Shown here piece by piece: positions 45,143-54,696 of a DNA stretch of 64,000 nt. The stretch is taken from contig JADJXO010000010.1 of the NCBI GenBank assembly GCA_016715825.1, positions 1 to 64,000 of the forward strand, written 5' to 3'. The position numbers were made by a program, and so were the translations under genes. The stretch's first letter is position 1; each line of letters begins with the position of its first letter. Below the pieces are notes generated by a model. That model saw only the letters and a list, made by a program, of their open reading frames with translations, ran no database searches and was not told the origin of the DNA. This stretch comes from Nitrospira sp. (GTDB lineage Bacteria > Nitrospirota > Nitrospiria > Nitrospirales > Nitrospiraceae).

Positions 45143-45149
45143 GAAGCCC

Positions 45150-45367
45150 CAGGGTTATTCGAATCGGTTGATGAGAGTGGCGCTCAGGTCACACGACCGG
45201 TTCGCGTAACCATCGCACCAGAGGAAACCGAGCAAATCGTGATCGACAGAAATCGGATGTCGAGCGATGTGGTCACCGCCGAGAGCGAGACCATGACCTA
45301 CCGCTTCTACTGCCCCCTTCATCGGGCAGACGACGAGCTGGGTGGGACAATTACCGTGCGTCACTAA
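45150..45367 (+). pseudogene. Second cupredoxin-like segment, 5' end lost in the artefact
   Basis: A frame that makes sense from about 45150: FESVDESGAQVTRPVRVTIA, then a beta-strand pattern, SETMTYRFYCPLHRADDELG and a C-terminal GGTITVRH. The CPxHR close to the C-terminus matches the copper-binding loop of cupredoxins. Its start is masked by the G/C stretch, in a different frame from the upstream cupredoxin. It is either the rest of one two-domain protein or a separate gene. Confidence 0.55.
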
Positions 45368-45505
45368 CCATCTGGGAACGTTGCCATCCGCTTGACTCGC
45401 TCTGTCCTGCCCCGTACCCTCATCGTCGAATGACATCGCATCACGAGCGGGGAGCTCATACCGATTGCCGGCACTACTGATGGCTGAGAGAAGGAGGCGC
45501 TTCAC

Positions 45506-45913
45506 ATGGCTCAACGACCTTTTCAAACCGGAGCGATCGTCAACTTGAGGAGCGGAGAGAGCAGCAAGGATGTCGTCATCTGCACCGTTCCCGCCAACAA
45601 GCGGTTCCACGTGAAGTTTCTTGGTATCAACGGTTTCGGGCAACCGAATCAATCAGTCTTTTACGCAATTCAGGTGACGACGGGCTCGAGACTCGGTATC
45701 TATCCAATTGCGCCCTCTGGCGTGGCTGAAATAGCTGAGCCCGAATTTCCAGCAAGATATTTCGGAAGCCAGGAAGTCATGCTCTATGCCGACCCCGGAT
45801 CAGACCTGCTCGTCACGGTCGCTCGTAAGGACACCACTGGGAATGTGAGGGTGTTCATCGAGCTCTGCGGGATTCTCGCCGACGTTAGAGCCAGGCGCCA
45901 AACAGATCACTGA
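45506..45913 (+). CDS. Hypothetical protein, beta-rich
   Basis: 135 residues from an ATG with AAGGAGG upstream. No signal peptide or membrane helix. The sequence alternates short strands (VVICTVPANKRFHVKFLGIN, YAIQVTTGSRLGIYPIAP, MLYADPGSDLLVTVAR, VRVFIELCGIL) like a small jelly-roll. I do not recognise a family. It stands between the cupredoxin segment and the methyltransferase. Confidence 0.65.
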   Translation: MAQRPFQTGAIVNLRSGESSKDVVICTVPANKRFHVKFLGINGFGQPNQSVFYAIQVTTGSRLGIYPIAPSGVAEIAEPEFPARYFGSQEVMLYADPGSDLLVTVARKDTTGNVRVFIELCGILADVRARRQTDH

Positions 45914-45962
45914 TCAGGAGCAGTGAGCCATTCGTCTGTACACGCAAGGGAAATGCCGTCAC

Positions 45963-46988
45963 ATGAATGCGCCTCTGAATCCTTCCGCGATCTTAGACAC
46001 CGCCTTCGGCTTTTGGAGCTCAAAGGCCCTCCTCACGGCCGTCGAACTTGGACTATTCACGACGCTCGGCAACCGTCGTCTTACAGGGGCGGAGTTGGGG
46101 AACGAATTGCGATTGCACCCGCGCGCGAATCCTGATTTCTTTGATACCCTCGTGGCAATGAAGTTCCTCGACCGTGAGAACGACGGCCCACAGGCAAGAT
46201 ATTTCAACACACCCGAGGGCGCACTGTTCCTCGATGCCGCGAGCCCACGGTATATCGGCGGCATTCTGGTGATGCTCAACGCACGACTGTTCAAGTTTTG
46301 GAACGATCTGCCCGAAGCCTTGCAGACAGGCCTGCCACAGAATGAAGTCAAGCACGGGCAGAAAGGAATGTTTGAAGAGCTCTACTCCGACCTGCCCGGA
46401 CTTGAACAATTCATGGGCGCCATGACCGGCCTCTCCCGTGTCAACTTCGAGGCATTCGCAGAAACATTCGACTTTTCACAATTCAAAACCCTTTGCGACA
46501 TCGGCGGCGCGACTGGTCTGCTCAGCATCGAGGTCGCGAAACGACATCCACATCTCACGTGTACGAGTTTTGATCTGCCGGTCGTTGAACCGATTGCGAA
46601 GAGACACATCGCTGATGCCGGGCTAGACGGTCGGGTGCGCACCGCATCTGGCGACTTCTTCGAGGACCGGCTTCCAAAGGCGGATCTCATCACGATGGGT
46701 ATGATCCTGCACGACTGGAATCTTGAGAAGAAGATGCACCTGATTCGTTCAGCCTACGACGCGCTACCCGTCGGCGGAGCGTTGGTGGCCATCGAAGCAC
46801 TGATTGATGATGCCCGGCGTGAGAACGTACAGGGGTTGCTCATGTCCCTCAACATGCTCATCGAATTCGGCGATGCGTTCGATTATTCAGGCGCAGATTT
46901 TCGCCGATGGTGCGGCGAGGTTGGATTCAAGCGGTTCGAGATCATTCATCTTGCAGGCCCGTCGAGCGCGGCAGTGGCCTACAAATAG
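45963..46988 (+). CDS. SAM-dependent O-methyltransferase (Methyltransf_2 / ASMT-like)
   Basis: 341 residues. The N-terminal winged-helix dimerisation domain (AFGFWSSKALLTAVELGLFTTLG) is followed by the SAM-binding motif LCDIGGATGLLSIEVAKRHP, then LITMGMILHDW, where the His is the catalytic base of plant-type O-methyltransferases. It methylates a hydroxyl of a small or polyketide-like substrate, unknown here. It is preceded by a gap of about 50 bases and followed by a two-component pair with its own promoter. Confidence 0.88.
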   Translation: MNAPLNPSAILDTAFGFWSSKALLTAVELGLFTTLGNRRLTGAELGNELRLHPRANPDFFDTLVAMKFLDRENDGPQARYFNTPEGALFLDAASPRYIGGILVMLNARLFKFWNDLPEALQTGLPQNEVKHGQKGMFEELYSDLPGLEQFMGAMTGLSRVNFEAFAETFDFSQFKTLCDIGGATGLLSIEVAKRHPHLTCTSFDLPVVEPIAKRHIADAGLDGRVRTASGDFFEDRLPKADLITMGMILHDWNLEKKMHLIRSAYDALPVGGALVAIEALIDDARRENVQGLLMSLNMLIEFGDAFDYSGADFRRWCGEVGFKRFEIIHLAGPSSAAVAYK

Positions 46989-47034
46989 TCGGTCCGGCAG
47001 CAGACGACTCTCACTCTCGCCTTCCGACAGTTAC

Positions 47035-47063
47035 TTGACAACTTTTTCCACCCTCCGTACGCT
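47035..47063 (+). promoter_or_regulatory. Possible promoter of the response-regulator operon
   Basis: A perfect TTGACA at 47035-47040, then 17 bases and TACGCT at 47058-47063 as a weak -10. The regulator starts 12 bases later. Confidence 0.35.
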
Positions 47064-47074
47064 GAGAGAACCGC

Positions 47075-47785
47075 ATGGGTAACCTGACTCACAAGAAAAT
47101 TCTGATCGTCGAAGATGAGCGCGATATCCTGCAGCTCGTCAAGCACTACGTTGAAAAAGAAGGGTTTCGAACCATCATCGCAACCACTGGACTCGAAGCC
47201 CTGAAGCAAGTCTCTGAAGGGACCCCTGATTTAGTCGTCCTCGATCTCATGTTACCCGAGATGGGCGGGCTGGAAGTCTGCAAGCGTCTCCGTTCCGCTC
47301 CGGATACCGCCATGCTCCCGATCATCATGTTGACGGCGAAAGCGGAGGAATCGGACACGATCGTCGGGCTGGAACTGGGCGCAGACGACTACGTCACCAA
47401 GCCCTTCAGCCCCAAGACACTGGTCGCTCGTGTGAAAGCCCTCCTGCGTCGGGTCGACCGTACACCAGAGACCGAGCCTGACCTCTATCGGTATGAGACG
47501 CTCACCATGAATCTCTCCCGGCATGAGGTCACCGTCGGCAAACAAGAGGTGACGTTAACGGCCAAGGAATTCGGTTTGCTCGAACACTTGCTGCGTCATC
47601 GAGGCCGGGTACTTACCCGCGAGGTATTGCTCAATGCCGTTTGGGGTTACGACTACTATGGAACAACCAGGACGGTCGACGTGCATATCCGACGGTTGAA
47701 ACAGAAGCTACCGCTTCTTGAAGAAGCTATCGTCTCGGTCAAATCACTTGGGTACAAACTGAAAGACGTCGACGAGCCAGGATGA
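47075..47785 (+). CDS. OmpR/PhoB-family response regulator
   Basis: 236 residues. Receiver domain with KILIVEDERDI, the phospho-acceptor Asp in LVVLDLMLPEMGG and Lys in VTKPF; winged-helix output domain with LTAKEFGLLEHLLRHRGRVLTREVLLNAVWG and RTVDVHIRRLKQKL. It is most like PhoB. It is the first gene of a pair; the kinase gene starts in its stop codon region (ATGA at 47782-47785). No pst genes are nearby, so phosphate control is only a guess. Confidence 0.92.
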   Translation: MGNLTHKKILIVEDERDILQLVKHYVEKEGFRTIIATTGLEALKQVSEGTPDLVVLDLMLPEMGGLEVCKRLRSAPDTAMLPIIMLTAKAEESDTIVGLELGADDYVTKPFSPKTLVARVKALLRRVDRTPETEPDLYRYETLTMNLSRHEVTVGKQEVTLTAKEFGLLEHLLRHRGRVLTREVLLNAVWGYDYYGTTRTVDVHIRRLKQKLPLLEEAIVSVKSLGYKLKDVDEPG

Positions 47786-49719
47786 CGTGGTCGATCCGCT
47801 GGAAGATCATGACCGGAACGCTGGCAGCAGTGGCCTGTGGCCTGCTCATTGCCGGCGTGATGACGATTCAGGCTCTCGAAAGGCAACACCTGGCACAACT
47901 GGGCGAGGTACTTGAGGCCAAAACAAAGCTCGTCGAGTACGGGTTCCAGTCCCTCTTTGACACAGATCGGTCATTCCTCCCCTCCACTCACCTCCAGGAC
48001 ACCACACGCGACCTCAGCAGTCGGACTATGGCCCGGGTGACCCTCATTGCCGCCGATGGAACCGTCCTTGCCGACAGTGCGGTACGAGATACGGAACTCT
48101 CGACACTCGAGAGCCACACGTCTCGACCTGAAGTCGATCAGGCGTTGTCTCTGGGACAGGGACAGGATATCCGCTCGAGCCATACCACCGGTGAACGGAC
48201 GATGTATCGGGCCGTCCTCCTGAAGACGACCCAGGACACGTCACCGCTTGTCGTACGGGTGGGGCTGCCGATGGTTGTGCTTGACCGCGAGCTATCAAAG
48301 ACGCGGGAGCAGATCATTCTCGCGCTGGGAGTAGCATTCCTCGTGGCCCTTACGCTTAGTGTGTGGTTGGCGCGCAGCATTACCAAGCCACTTTCCGATA
48401 TCGTGTCGGCTGCTCGACAACTGGATACCGGCATCCATGCGCTCCACATCCGGACAACTGCACAGGATGAAGTCGGCCTCTTGGCCTCCACGCTGAATCA
48501 TGTAGCCGACCAGCTTCAAACCAAAATCGATGAGCTGTCTGAGGATCGAGCTCAACTCTTGGCAGTCCTGACGTCAATGGTTGAAGGCGTCATGGTCTTG
48601 GACTATCGAGGCCACGTCCTGCAGGTCAATCCGGCACTGGAGCGGATGTTCGGCATCTCCCGCGTTGAGGCACGCGGTCGACCGTGCACCGACCTATTTC
48701 GCCATCAGCAGCTCAATGAACTGGTGGCCGGCATCCTGCACTCGCCAGCCCATCATCAGGATGAAATCATACTGCCTCTGACGGCACGATGCCTCCAGAT
48801 CGAAGCCTCCCCCGCGGGAGGCAAACGAGAAAACGAAGCATGTGTCGTGTTGGTCTTTCACGATATTACGGACCTTCGTCGGTTGGAGAAGATCCGGAAA
48901 GATTTCGTCGCGAACGTCTCGCACGAGCTTCGCACGCCGCTCACGTCCATCAAGGGTTATGTGGAAGCCCTTCTCGATGGAGCTAAAGACGACCCGGTGG
49001 CTTCCTCGAATTTTTTGGATATCATTCTCAAACAAAGCGATCGATTGAATCTGATCATCCAAGACTTGCTCGAATTGTCAAAGATCGAGTCAGGTAGCAT
49101 TTCATTCAAGGAAGAACCAATCGAGCTCATGCCTTTGCTGGAGCGCGCGCTTGCCGTCGTCAAACCGATCGCCGACAAAAATCGTCATCACCTTTCCACG
49201 ACAATCGATTCAGGGCTCCCGGCAATAGCAGGAGACGAAGGGCGCCTTGTCCAGGTGCTCACCAACCTCCTCGATAACGCAATCAAGTATACCCCGGTGG
49301 GCGGGACGATTGCGGTCAGCGCCACGCTGGTTTCTCCTCAAGGAAAGATCGAGCTCCCCATAAATGCGATCGATATCAGCGTGGCTGATACTGGAATCGG
49401 CATCCCTGAACAGGACAGGCCACGCGTGTTCGAGCGCTTTTACCGTGTTGACAGAGCACGATCTCGCGAGCTAGGAGGAACCGGATTGGGATTAGCCATC
49501 GTGAAACACATCGTTGAAGGACACGGAGGACAGGTCTGGGTGGAGGCGAACCAGCCGCGGGGAAGTCGATTTGTTGTTCGCCTCCCCATCAACCCCGAAC
49601 GCCATCTCCTGGCTCAATGGGATGGCGAAGGGTTTGTTGGGGGGGGGGGGGGGGTGGGGGGGGGGGGGGTGGGGGGTGGGGGGGGGTTTGGTGGGGGGGT
49701 GGGGGTGGGGGTTGAGTAA
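47782..49719 (+). CDS. PhoR-like sensor histidine kinase (C-terminus corrupted by a G-run)
   Basis: 645 residues as read. An N-terminal helix and a second one (about 175-195) frame a periplasmic domain, followed by HAMP, PAS (VEGVMVLDYRGHVLQVNPALERM), HisKA with the phospho-His in FVANVSHELRTPLTSIKGY, and a HATPase with NLLDNAIKYTP and GGTGLGLAIVKHIVEGHGG. The real protein probably ends shortly after FVVRLPINPERHLL; the final roughly 25 residues of Gly and Val are read from the G-homopolymer at 49637-49715. It is coupled to the response regulator upstream. Confidence 0.9.
   Translation: MTWSIRWKIMTGTLAAVACGLLIAGVMTIQALERQHLAQLGEVLEAKTKLVEYGFQSLFDTDRSFLPSTHLQDTTRDLSSRTMARVTLIAADGTVLADSAVRDTELSTLESHTSRPEVDQALSLGQGQDIRSSHTTGERTMYRAVLLKTTQDTSPLVVRVGLPMVVLDRELSKTREQIILALGVAFLVALTLSVWLARSITKPLSDIVSAARQLDTGIHALHIRTTAQDEVGLLASTLNHVADQLQTKIDELSEDRAQLLAVLTSMVEGVMVLDYRGHVLQVNPALERMFGISRVEARGRPCTDLFRHQQLNELVAGILHSPAHHQDEIILPLTARCLQIEASPAGGKRENEACVVLVFHDITDLRRLEKIRKDFVANVSHELRTPLTSIKGYVEALLDGAKDDPVASSNFLDIILKQSDRLNLIIQDLLELSKIESGSISFKEEPIELMPLLERALAVVKPIADKNRHHLSTTIDSGLPAIAGDEGRLVQVLTNLLDNAIKYTPVGGTIAVSATLVSPQGKIELPINAIDISVADTGIGIPEQDRPRVFERFYRVDRARSRELGGTGLGLAIVKHIVEGHGGQVWVEANQPRGSRFVVRLPINPERHLLAQWDGEGFVGGGGGVGGGGVGGGGGFGGGVGVGVE
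49637..49715. repeat. G homopolymer stretch, probable artefact
   Basis: About 80 bases of G with a few T. It lies exactly between two convergent genes, where a hairpin terminator would be expected, so a sequencing drop-out over a strong hairpin may have been filled with G. Confidence 0.75.
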
Positions 49720-49738
49720 GACAGAGACTCCTTAGGTT

Positions 49739-50731
49739 CTACCAGCGGATGAGGCTCGTGGCCCACGTCAGCCCCCCGCCAAAACTGCCGAGCAGCACCA
49801 GATCTCCGGGTGAAACGTTTCCACGGCGAACCGCGTCGTCGAGCGCGATCGGCAGAGATGCTGAGGACGTGTTGCCGTATCGTTCGATCACCGATGCCAG
49901 ATAATCGCGGCCGACTCCCAAGCGACCAGCGATGTGAGACAAGATCCTCCCGTTCGCCTGATGGAGGACCACCTGCCGGATATCCTCAGAACGAACGCCG
50001 AATTCCTTCAAGATTTCCTGTACCGCATGTTCGACTCGTCGCACGGCCAAACGGAAGAGCGGCGCCCCACGCATGCGAAGCGCATGCCCTTTTGTTCTGA
50101 ACGCCTCGGATGTCAGCGGCATCCTTGACCCACCGCCAGGAACGCGGATAAGTCCATGGTGCGCCCCATCAGCATATAACTTGACGCCGAGAATCCCTCG
50201 CCACTCAGGGCTGCGATCGTCTTCGCCTCGGACGATAACGGCTCCGGCTCCGTCTCCGAACAGCAGGGTTGTCGCTTTATCCTGATAATCCAGGGATCGG
50301 GACTTCACCTCCGACCCAATCACCAAGCAGGTCCGAACCTGGGTGCTCTGAATCATGGCCCGCGCCATGGAAAGGGCGTACAAAAAACCCGAGCAGGAGG
50401 CGGATATGTCAAACGCGCCAATCTGTTTACATCCCAAGCCTCGCTGGACCGCGCACGCGGTCGATGGAAACGCCATATCAGGGGACGTTGTGGACACGAT
50501 AATGACATCGATAGAGGAAGGTGTACACTCCGCAGCCTCCAGCGCTTGACGCCCGGCGGCAATGGCCATGTCGGAAGACGCTTCATGCGCTGCAGCCCAC
50601 CGACGCGTCCGAATACCAGTGAGGCGTTCAATATCAGCCGGAGGGACCCCGGTCAGCCCGGCAAGCTCATCGTTGGTAACCACACGGGACGGTACATAGC
50701 TGCCTGTGCCAATGAGTCGGGGTCGGATCAT
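49739..50731 (-). CDS. fabH: 3-oxoacyl-ACP synthase III
   Basis: 330 residues. The catalytic triad is complete: Cys113 in ISASCSGF, His257 in LHQANGRI and Asn287 in YGNTSSAS. The C-terminal GGGLTW motif is also present. It condenses acetyl-CoA (or a branched acyl-CoA) with malonyl-ACP to start fatty acid synthesis. It stands alone, not in a fab cluster, and faces away from bamD. Confidence 0.95.
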   Translation of the reverse strand: MIRPRLIGTGSYVPSRVVTNDELAGLTGVPPADIERLTGIRTRRWAAAHEASSDMAIAAGRQALEAAECTPSSIDVIIVSTTSPDMAFPSTACAVQRGLGCKQIGAFDISASCSGFLYALSMARAMIQSTQVRTCLVIGSEVKSRSLDYQDKATTLLFGDGAGAVIVRGEDDRSPEWRGILGVKLYADGAHHGLIRVPGGGSRMPLTSEAFRTKGHALRMRGAPLFRLAVRRVEHAVQEILKEFGVRSEDIRQVVLHQANGRILSHIAGRLGVGRDYLASVIERYGNTSSASLPIALDDAVRRGNVSPGDLVLLGSFGGGLTWATSLIRW

Positions 50732-50871
50732 CCTCTAAGCCATGAGCATGTTTTTCAAAATTGTTCACGCTGCTGTCGCGGCGAGGGGATTATAGGGAGC
50801 ATCAGCAGACGGGTCAACCGAACTAACCGTGTGATTGATTTTTACCGCTTTCCTTGCTATGTGTATTAGGT

Positions 50872-51867
50872 ATGAATCGATTAGGTTCTCCTCTTGGGGC
50901 CCTTTCGTCATCAACGTTGTCACGCCTTCGGCTGGTCGGGTGCCTCACTGTGGGATCCGTCTTCTTGGTCTCTTGTGCCGGTGATATCACTGCCGGCGAC
51001 GTGCGGAGTGGGCTCAAGAAAGTCATCAGTGGCACAGATGAACAAATTTTCATCGGCGATACCCTCGACAACCACTACCATCCCAATGTCATCATGAAGC
51101 GGGGGGAAGCGTATTTTGAGAAGGAAGAATATGCGGAGGCCCTCGTCGAGTACAACCACTTCATGGACCTTCATCGCAATCACGTACTGGCTCCTTATGC
51201 GGCATTCAGAATCGGTGAAATTCATGTCATGATGGCAAAGACGATCGACCGAGACCCTGAACCGATGCACAAGGCCATCGCCGCATTCGAACAGATGAGA
51301 AGAGATTTCCCCGGTAGCCGCTACGACATGCAAGCTCAGCAAAAACTCGAAGAGTGCCATGATTGGATCGCCCAAATGCACCTCTTCGTAGGACAATTCT
51401 ACTACCGGCGAGGTTCATATCTTGCCGCCGCACACCGGTTCGGACAGGTCATCAAAACCTATCCCGATAAACCCGCCGCCTCAGATGCCTTGTATCATCA
51501 AGCCAAGGCGTACCATGAAATGGGGGCCGACGATTGGGCAAAAGATAATCTCGTCGCCCTCCTGGACAAACATCCACATAGTACGGTCGCCGATGCCGGG
51601 AGCACGTTGTTGGAAAAAATCGGTGGGGCTCCCTCTAAAACGTTCCTTGCACAGAAATCGGACCCAGTTTCTCTGTCCGATGCCGCTCCGACGGCTATTC
51701 CAAACAGTCCATCACGGATTCCTCACCAATCATCGGTTTTTTCGTCGCCCACTTCGCCAATCGGGACACTTGGTGTTCCCCAAGCGCTCAGCCAGCCACA
51801 TACCCCTCCTACGGAGACGACGTTCGGAAACGCCTTCACAGCCTGTCGGCTTGGCGCCTGGTGCTAA
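50872..51867 (+). CDS. bamD: Outer-membrane assembly lipoprotein BamD-like (TPR)
   Basis: 331 residues from the ATG at 50872. Lipobox in FLVSC (Cys35). Several TPR-like helical pairs follow (YFEKEEYAEALVEYNHFMDLHRNH, IAAFEQMRRDFPGSRY, YLAAAHRFGQVIKTYPDK, WAKDNLVALLDKHPHS), the YfiO/BamD pattern. BamD is part of the BAM complex that inserts outer-membrane barrels. It is longer than the E. coli protein (245) because of a Pro/Ser/Thr-rich C-terminal tail. Confidence 0.88.
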   Translation: MNRLGSPLGALSSSTLSRLRLVGCLTVGSVFLVSCAGDITAGDVRSGLKKVISGTDEQIFIGDTLDNHYHPNVIMKRGEAYFEKEEYAEALVEYNHFMDLHRNHVLAPYAAFRIGEIHVMMAKTIDRDPEPMHKAIAAFEQMRRDFPGSRYDMQAQQKLEECHDWIAQMHLFVGQFYYRRGSYLAAAHRFGQVIKTYPDKPAASDALYHQAKAYHEMGADDWAKDNLVALLDKHPHSTVADAGSTLLEKIGGAPSKTFLAQKSDPVSLSDAAPTAIPNSPSRIPHQSSVFSSPTSPIGTLGVPQALSQPHTPPTETTFGNAFTACRLGAWC

Positions 51868-51887
51868 TCAAGCATTCACAAGGCTCG

Positions 51888-52634
51888 CTACTGCCCTAAA
51901 TACCAACCGATCCCATAGCGTTCCAAGAAACTCGTCACCATGGTGAGCGAATTCGCGTAGATCATCACCCCGACGAGAATCAGCATGACTCCGCTCACCA
52001 TTGACACTCCCCACAAATAGGCGCGCACTTCTTTGAAATAGGCGAGAAATCGATCCACCCCCAACGCCGTAAGGAATAGCGGCAAGCCCAAGCCGAGCGA
52101 GTAAAAGGTCAACAGCACGACGCCGTTGAGCAGTGAATCAGTGGTACTTGCGTAGAGGAGAATGGATCCCAGCACCGGTCCGACACAGGGTGTCCATCCC
52201 GCGGCAAAGGCCACTCCGATCAGGAACGACCCCAGGTATCCAGCCGGTCTGTTACGAAACTGATACCGATGCTCCATCTTCAGGAACTTGAGATTCAGAA
52301 TCCCAAGCAGATACAGACCGAACACGATGATCAAGCCCCCCCCTATTCGGCGGATGAGGTCCTGATGGGTGATCAAGATCTGGCCCAGAAAGCTCGCCGA
52401 TGCCCCAAAGGCAATGAAAACCGAGGAAAACCCTGCAATGAACAGGAGGGAGTTCACGACGATCGCCTTCCTGAATTTCATGCGCTCGGACGCGTCGGTG
52501 AGCTGCTCGACCGAGAGCCCCGTGATGTACGAGATATAACTTGGCACCAACGGCAGCACACATGGAGAAACGAACGAGAGCAGCCCTGCAGAAAATGCGG
52601 CGATCAGAGAGATCTGTGGGATTGATTGTGTCAT
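51888..52634 (-). CDS. ccdA: Cytochrome c biogenesis protein CcdA
   Basis: 248 residues with six membrane helices. The two redox Cys are in FVSPCVLPL (Cys25) and GWTPCVGPV (Cys150). CcdA passes reducing equivalents from cytoplasmic thioredoxin across the membrane to a periplasmic thioredoxin-like partner that keeps apocytochrome c reduced. That partner is encoded just upstream on the same strand, two bases away. The many cytochromes c in this window explain the need. Confidence 0.94.
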   Translation of the reverse strand: MTQSIPQISLIAAFSAGLLSFVSPCVLPLVPSYISYITGLSVEQLTDASERMKFRKAIVVNSLLFIAGFSSVFIAFGASASFLGQILITHQDLIRRIGGGLIIVFGLYLLGILNLKFLKMEHRYQFRNRPAGYLGSFLIGVAFAAGWTPCVGPVLGSILLYASTTDSLLNGVVLLTFYSLGLGLPLFLTALGVDRFLAYFKEVRAYLWGVSMVSGVMLILVGVMIYANSLTMVTSFLERYGIGWYLGQ

Positions 52635-52636
52635 CG

Positions 52637-53191
52637 CTATGATTTCATCAGCTCCTGTATCAATTCACGGGCTTCAGGTGACGCCCAATCGCGAGCGCCA
52701 AAGATTTTCTGCCGCACAACCCCTTGGCGGTCAAGCATGAAGGTGATCGGCAATGTGCGAGCTCCATACACCAACCCAGTGCGGTACTCCGAGTCATGGA
52801 GAATGGGAAAGGTCAATCCCATTCGCTGTTGAAATGGGCCTGTCACAGCCGGCCCCTGTGCGTCGGTTGACACCGCAAGAATTTCAAATTCCGGTCGTGG
52901 AAACGCTTGATACAGCTGTTCCATGGCTGGCATCTCGACGCGACATGGCCCACACCAGGTCGCCCAGAAATTCAGGAGAACGACTTTGCCTCTGAATTGT
53001 GACAGGCTCCTCACCTGTCCGGTCAGATCGCGCAGGGTAAAGTTGGGCGCTTGGTCACCGACTTGAACCACACCCCGTTCAAGAGCTGATCGTTTCCCAG
53101 ACCGGACTGGCTCCGCTCCGGAGAAAGACCCCAGAAGGATCCCACCAGTAACCACAAGGGCGAAGAACGGTGCAGCGAGAGGATGTCCCAT
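52637..53191 (-). CDS. resA: ResA/TlpA-like periplasmic thioredoxin for cytochrome c maturation
   Basis: 184 residues with an N-terminal membrane/signal helix. The active site is W-C80-G-P-C83-R in NFWATWCGPCRVEMP, and the thioredoxin fold is complete (ITFMLDRQGVVRQK contains the cis-Pro region). It is first in a two-gene unit with ccdA. ResA-type proteins reduce the CXXCH cysteines before heme attachment. Confidence 0.93.
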   Translation of the reverse strand: MGHPLAAPFFALVVTGGILLGSFSGAEPVRSGKRSALERGVVQVGDQAPNFTLRDLTGQVRSLSQFRGKVVLLNFWATWCGPCRVEMPAMEQLYQAFPRPEFEILAVSTDAQGPAVTGPFQQRMGLTFPILHDSEYRTGLVYGARTLPITFMLDRQGVVRQKIFGARDWASPEARELIQELMKS

Positions 53192-53520
53192 AATTGCTTT
53201 AAATAATACGTGCTCAGACGCGGCAGAGTTACGATCTTACGGATCGTGACGGATGCTCGAATGTGACAGCATGCCCGGCATCCCAGTAATTTCTGATAAT
53301 CTTATCCATGTTACAAGTCTCCGAAAACCTGCGTCAAGCTAACAACTTGTGACACTTTTTCAAACGCCTATCGCCGAAGTGATAGACAAACTCGATTGAT
53401 GTCTCTAGAATTAGCCGGGCTTGTGCGTGGCTCGTCATTCAGCACCACATCCTCACATTTTCATAAGTAACGACAGACAGAATCGCGGCTGCTTTTCATA
53501 ACCTAAACCCACGAGGGCAT
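53192..53520. other. Intergenic region before metK
   Basis: Divergent promoters of resA and metK should lie here. A hairpin is visible at 53228-53250 (GTTACGATC/GATCGTGAC, one G-U pair). I looked for a SAM or SAH riboswitch consensus before metK and did not find one. Confidence 0.4.
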
Positions 53521-54669
53521 ATGAGAGACAATTATCTGTTCACGTCGGAATCGGTCACTGAAGGCCATCCGGACAAGATCGCGGACCAAATTTCTGATGG
53601 CATCTTGGACGCCATCATTGCTCAGGACAAATATTCCCGTGTTGCCTGCGAAACCATCCTGACCACCGGTATCGCGCTGGTTGCGGGTGAAATTTCCACA
53701 AAGGCGTATGTTGAGATCCCTGATATTATCCGCGAAGTCATTAAGGATGTCGGATATTGTGATGCTTCGTGGGGATTCGACTATCATACCTGCTCAGTTC
53801 TGACTGCCATTCACCAACAATCCGGCGATATCGCGATGGGCGTGGATTCCGGGGGAGCCGGTGATCAGGGCTTGATGTTCGGATATGCCACGAATGAAAC
53901 TGACGAGCTCATGCCGATGCCGATCGTGTTGGCTCACCGGCTGACGAAGCGTTTGGCAGAGGTACGGAAGAAGAACATTCTCAAGTGGGTACGCCCGGAC
54001 GGCAAATCCCAGGTGACCGTCGAGTACAAGAACGGCAAACCTGTGCGGATCGATACGATTGTCGTTTCCACACAACACAGTCCCGATGTCACCAATAAGC
54101 AACTCGAACGCGACCTCATGGAAAAGGTGATCAAGCCCGTGATGCCGAAGGGGCTCTATGACCCAACCAGCGTGAAGCATCATATCAATCCAACCGGCCG
54201 CTTCGTGGTGGGTGGCCCGATGGGTGATACCGGCCTCACCGGCCGGAAAATCATCGTCGACACCTACGGCGGACATGGCAGTCATGGCGGGGGAGCGTTC
54301 TCCGGCAAGGACCCCACGAAGGTGGACCGCTCTGCGTCCTACATGGCTCGGTATATCGCGAAAAATCTCGTCGCTGCCCGATTGACCGACAAGTGCGAGG
54401 TACAGCTGGCCTACGCCATCGGAGTAGCCGATCCGGTATCAGTGCTGGTTGATACGAAGAATACCGAAAAGGTGTCGGTCGATCTGCTCGACAAACTCGT
54501 GCGTAAGCATTTTCCCCTGACCCCTCGGGGCATTATCGATCATCTCAAGCTCCGGCGACCGATCTTCCGAAAGACTGCCGCGTACGGGCATTTTGGACGG
54601 AGCGAACCAGAGTTTACATGGGAAAAAACCGACAAAGCCAAAGCGCTGCGTAAAGACGCTGGGCTATAA
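53521..54669 (+). CDS. metK: S-adenosylmethionine synthetase
   Basis: 382 residues. The start of the protein shows TSESVTEGHPDKIADQISD, followed by GAGDQGLMFGYATNET and GGGAFSGKDPTKVDRSA, all universal MetK motifs. It makes SAM from methionine and ATP. The next gene, ahcY, recycles the S-adenosylhomocysteine left after methylation. SAM is used locally by HpnH and the O-methyltransferase. Confidence 0.98.
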   Translation: MRDNYLFTSESVTEGHPDKIADQISDGILDAIIAQDKYSRVACETILTTGIALVAGEISTKAYVEIPDIIREVIKDVGYCDASWGFDYHTCSVLTAIHQQSGDIAMGVDSGGAGDQGLMFGYATNETDELMPMPIVLAHRLTKRLAEVRKKNILKWVRPDGKSQVTVEYKNGKPVRIDTIVVSTQHSPDVTNKQLERDLMEKVIKPVMPKGLYDPTSVKHHINPTGRFVVGGPMGDTGLTGRKIIVDTYGGHGSHGGGAFSGKDPTKVDRSASYMARYIAKNLVAARLTDKCEVQLAYAIGVADPVSVLVDTKNTEKVSVDLLDKLVRKHFPLTPRGIIDHLKLRRPIFRKTAAYGHFGRSEPEFTWEKTDKAKALRKDAGL

Positions 54670-54696
54670 CCGGATCGTTCCCAAGCGCATCGGCAA

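Noticed and set aside
44933..45209. Gly/Pro/Arg-rich frames over the G/C stretch
   Set aside because: They translate homopolymer DNA and have no biological protein pattern.
50835..50863. TTGATT and TATGTG 17 bases apart before bamD
   Set aside because: Transcription from it would start within two bases of the chosen start codon, leaving no leader; support is too weak.
53192..53520. Possible SAM/SAH riboswitch before metK
   Set aside because: None of the conserved sequence blocks of known SAM or SAH riboswitches were found.
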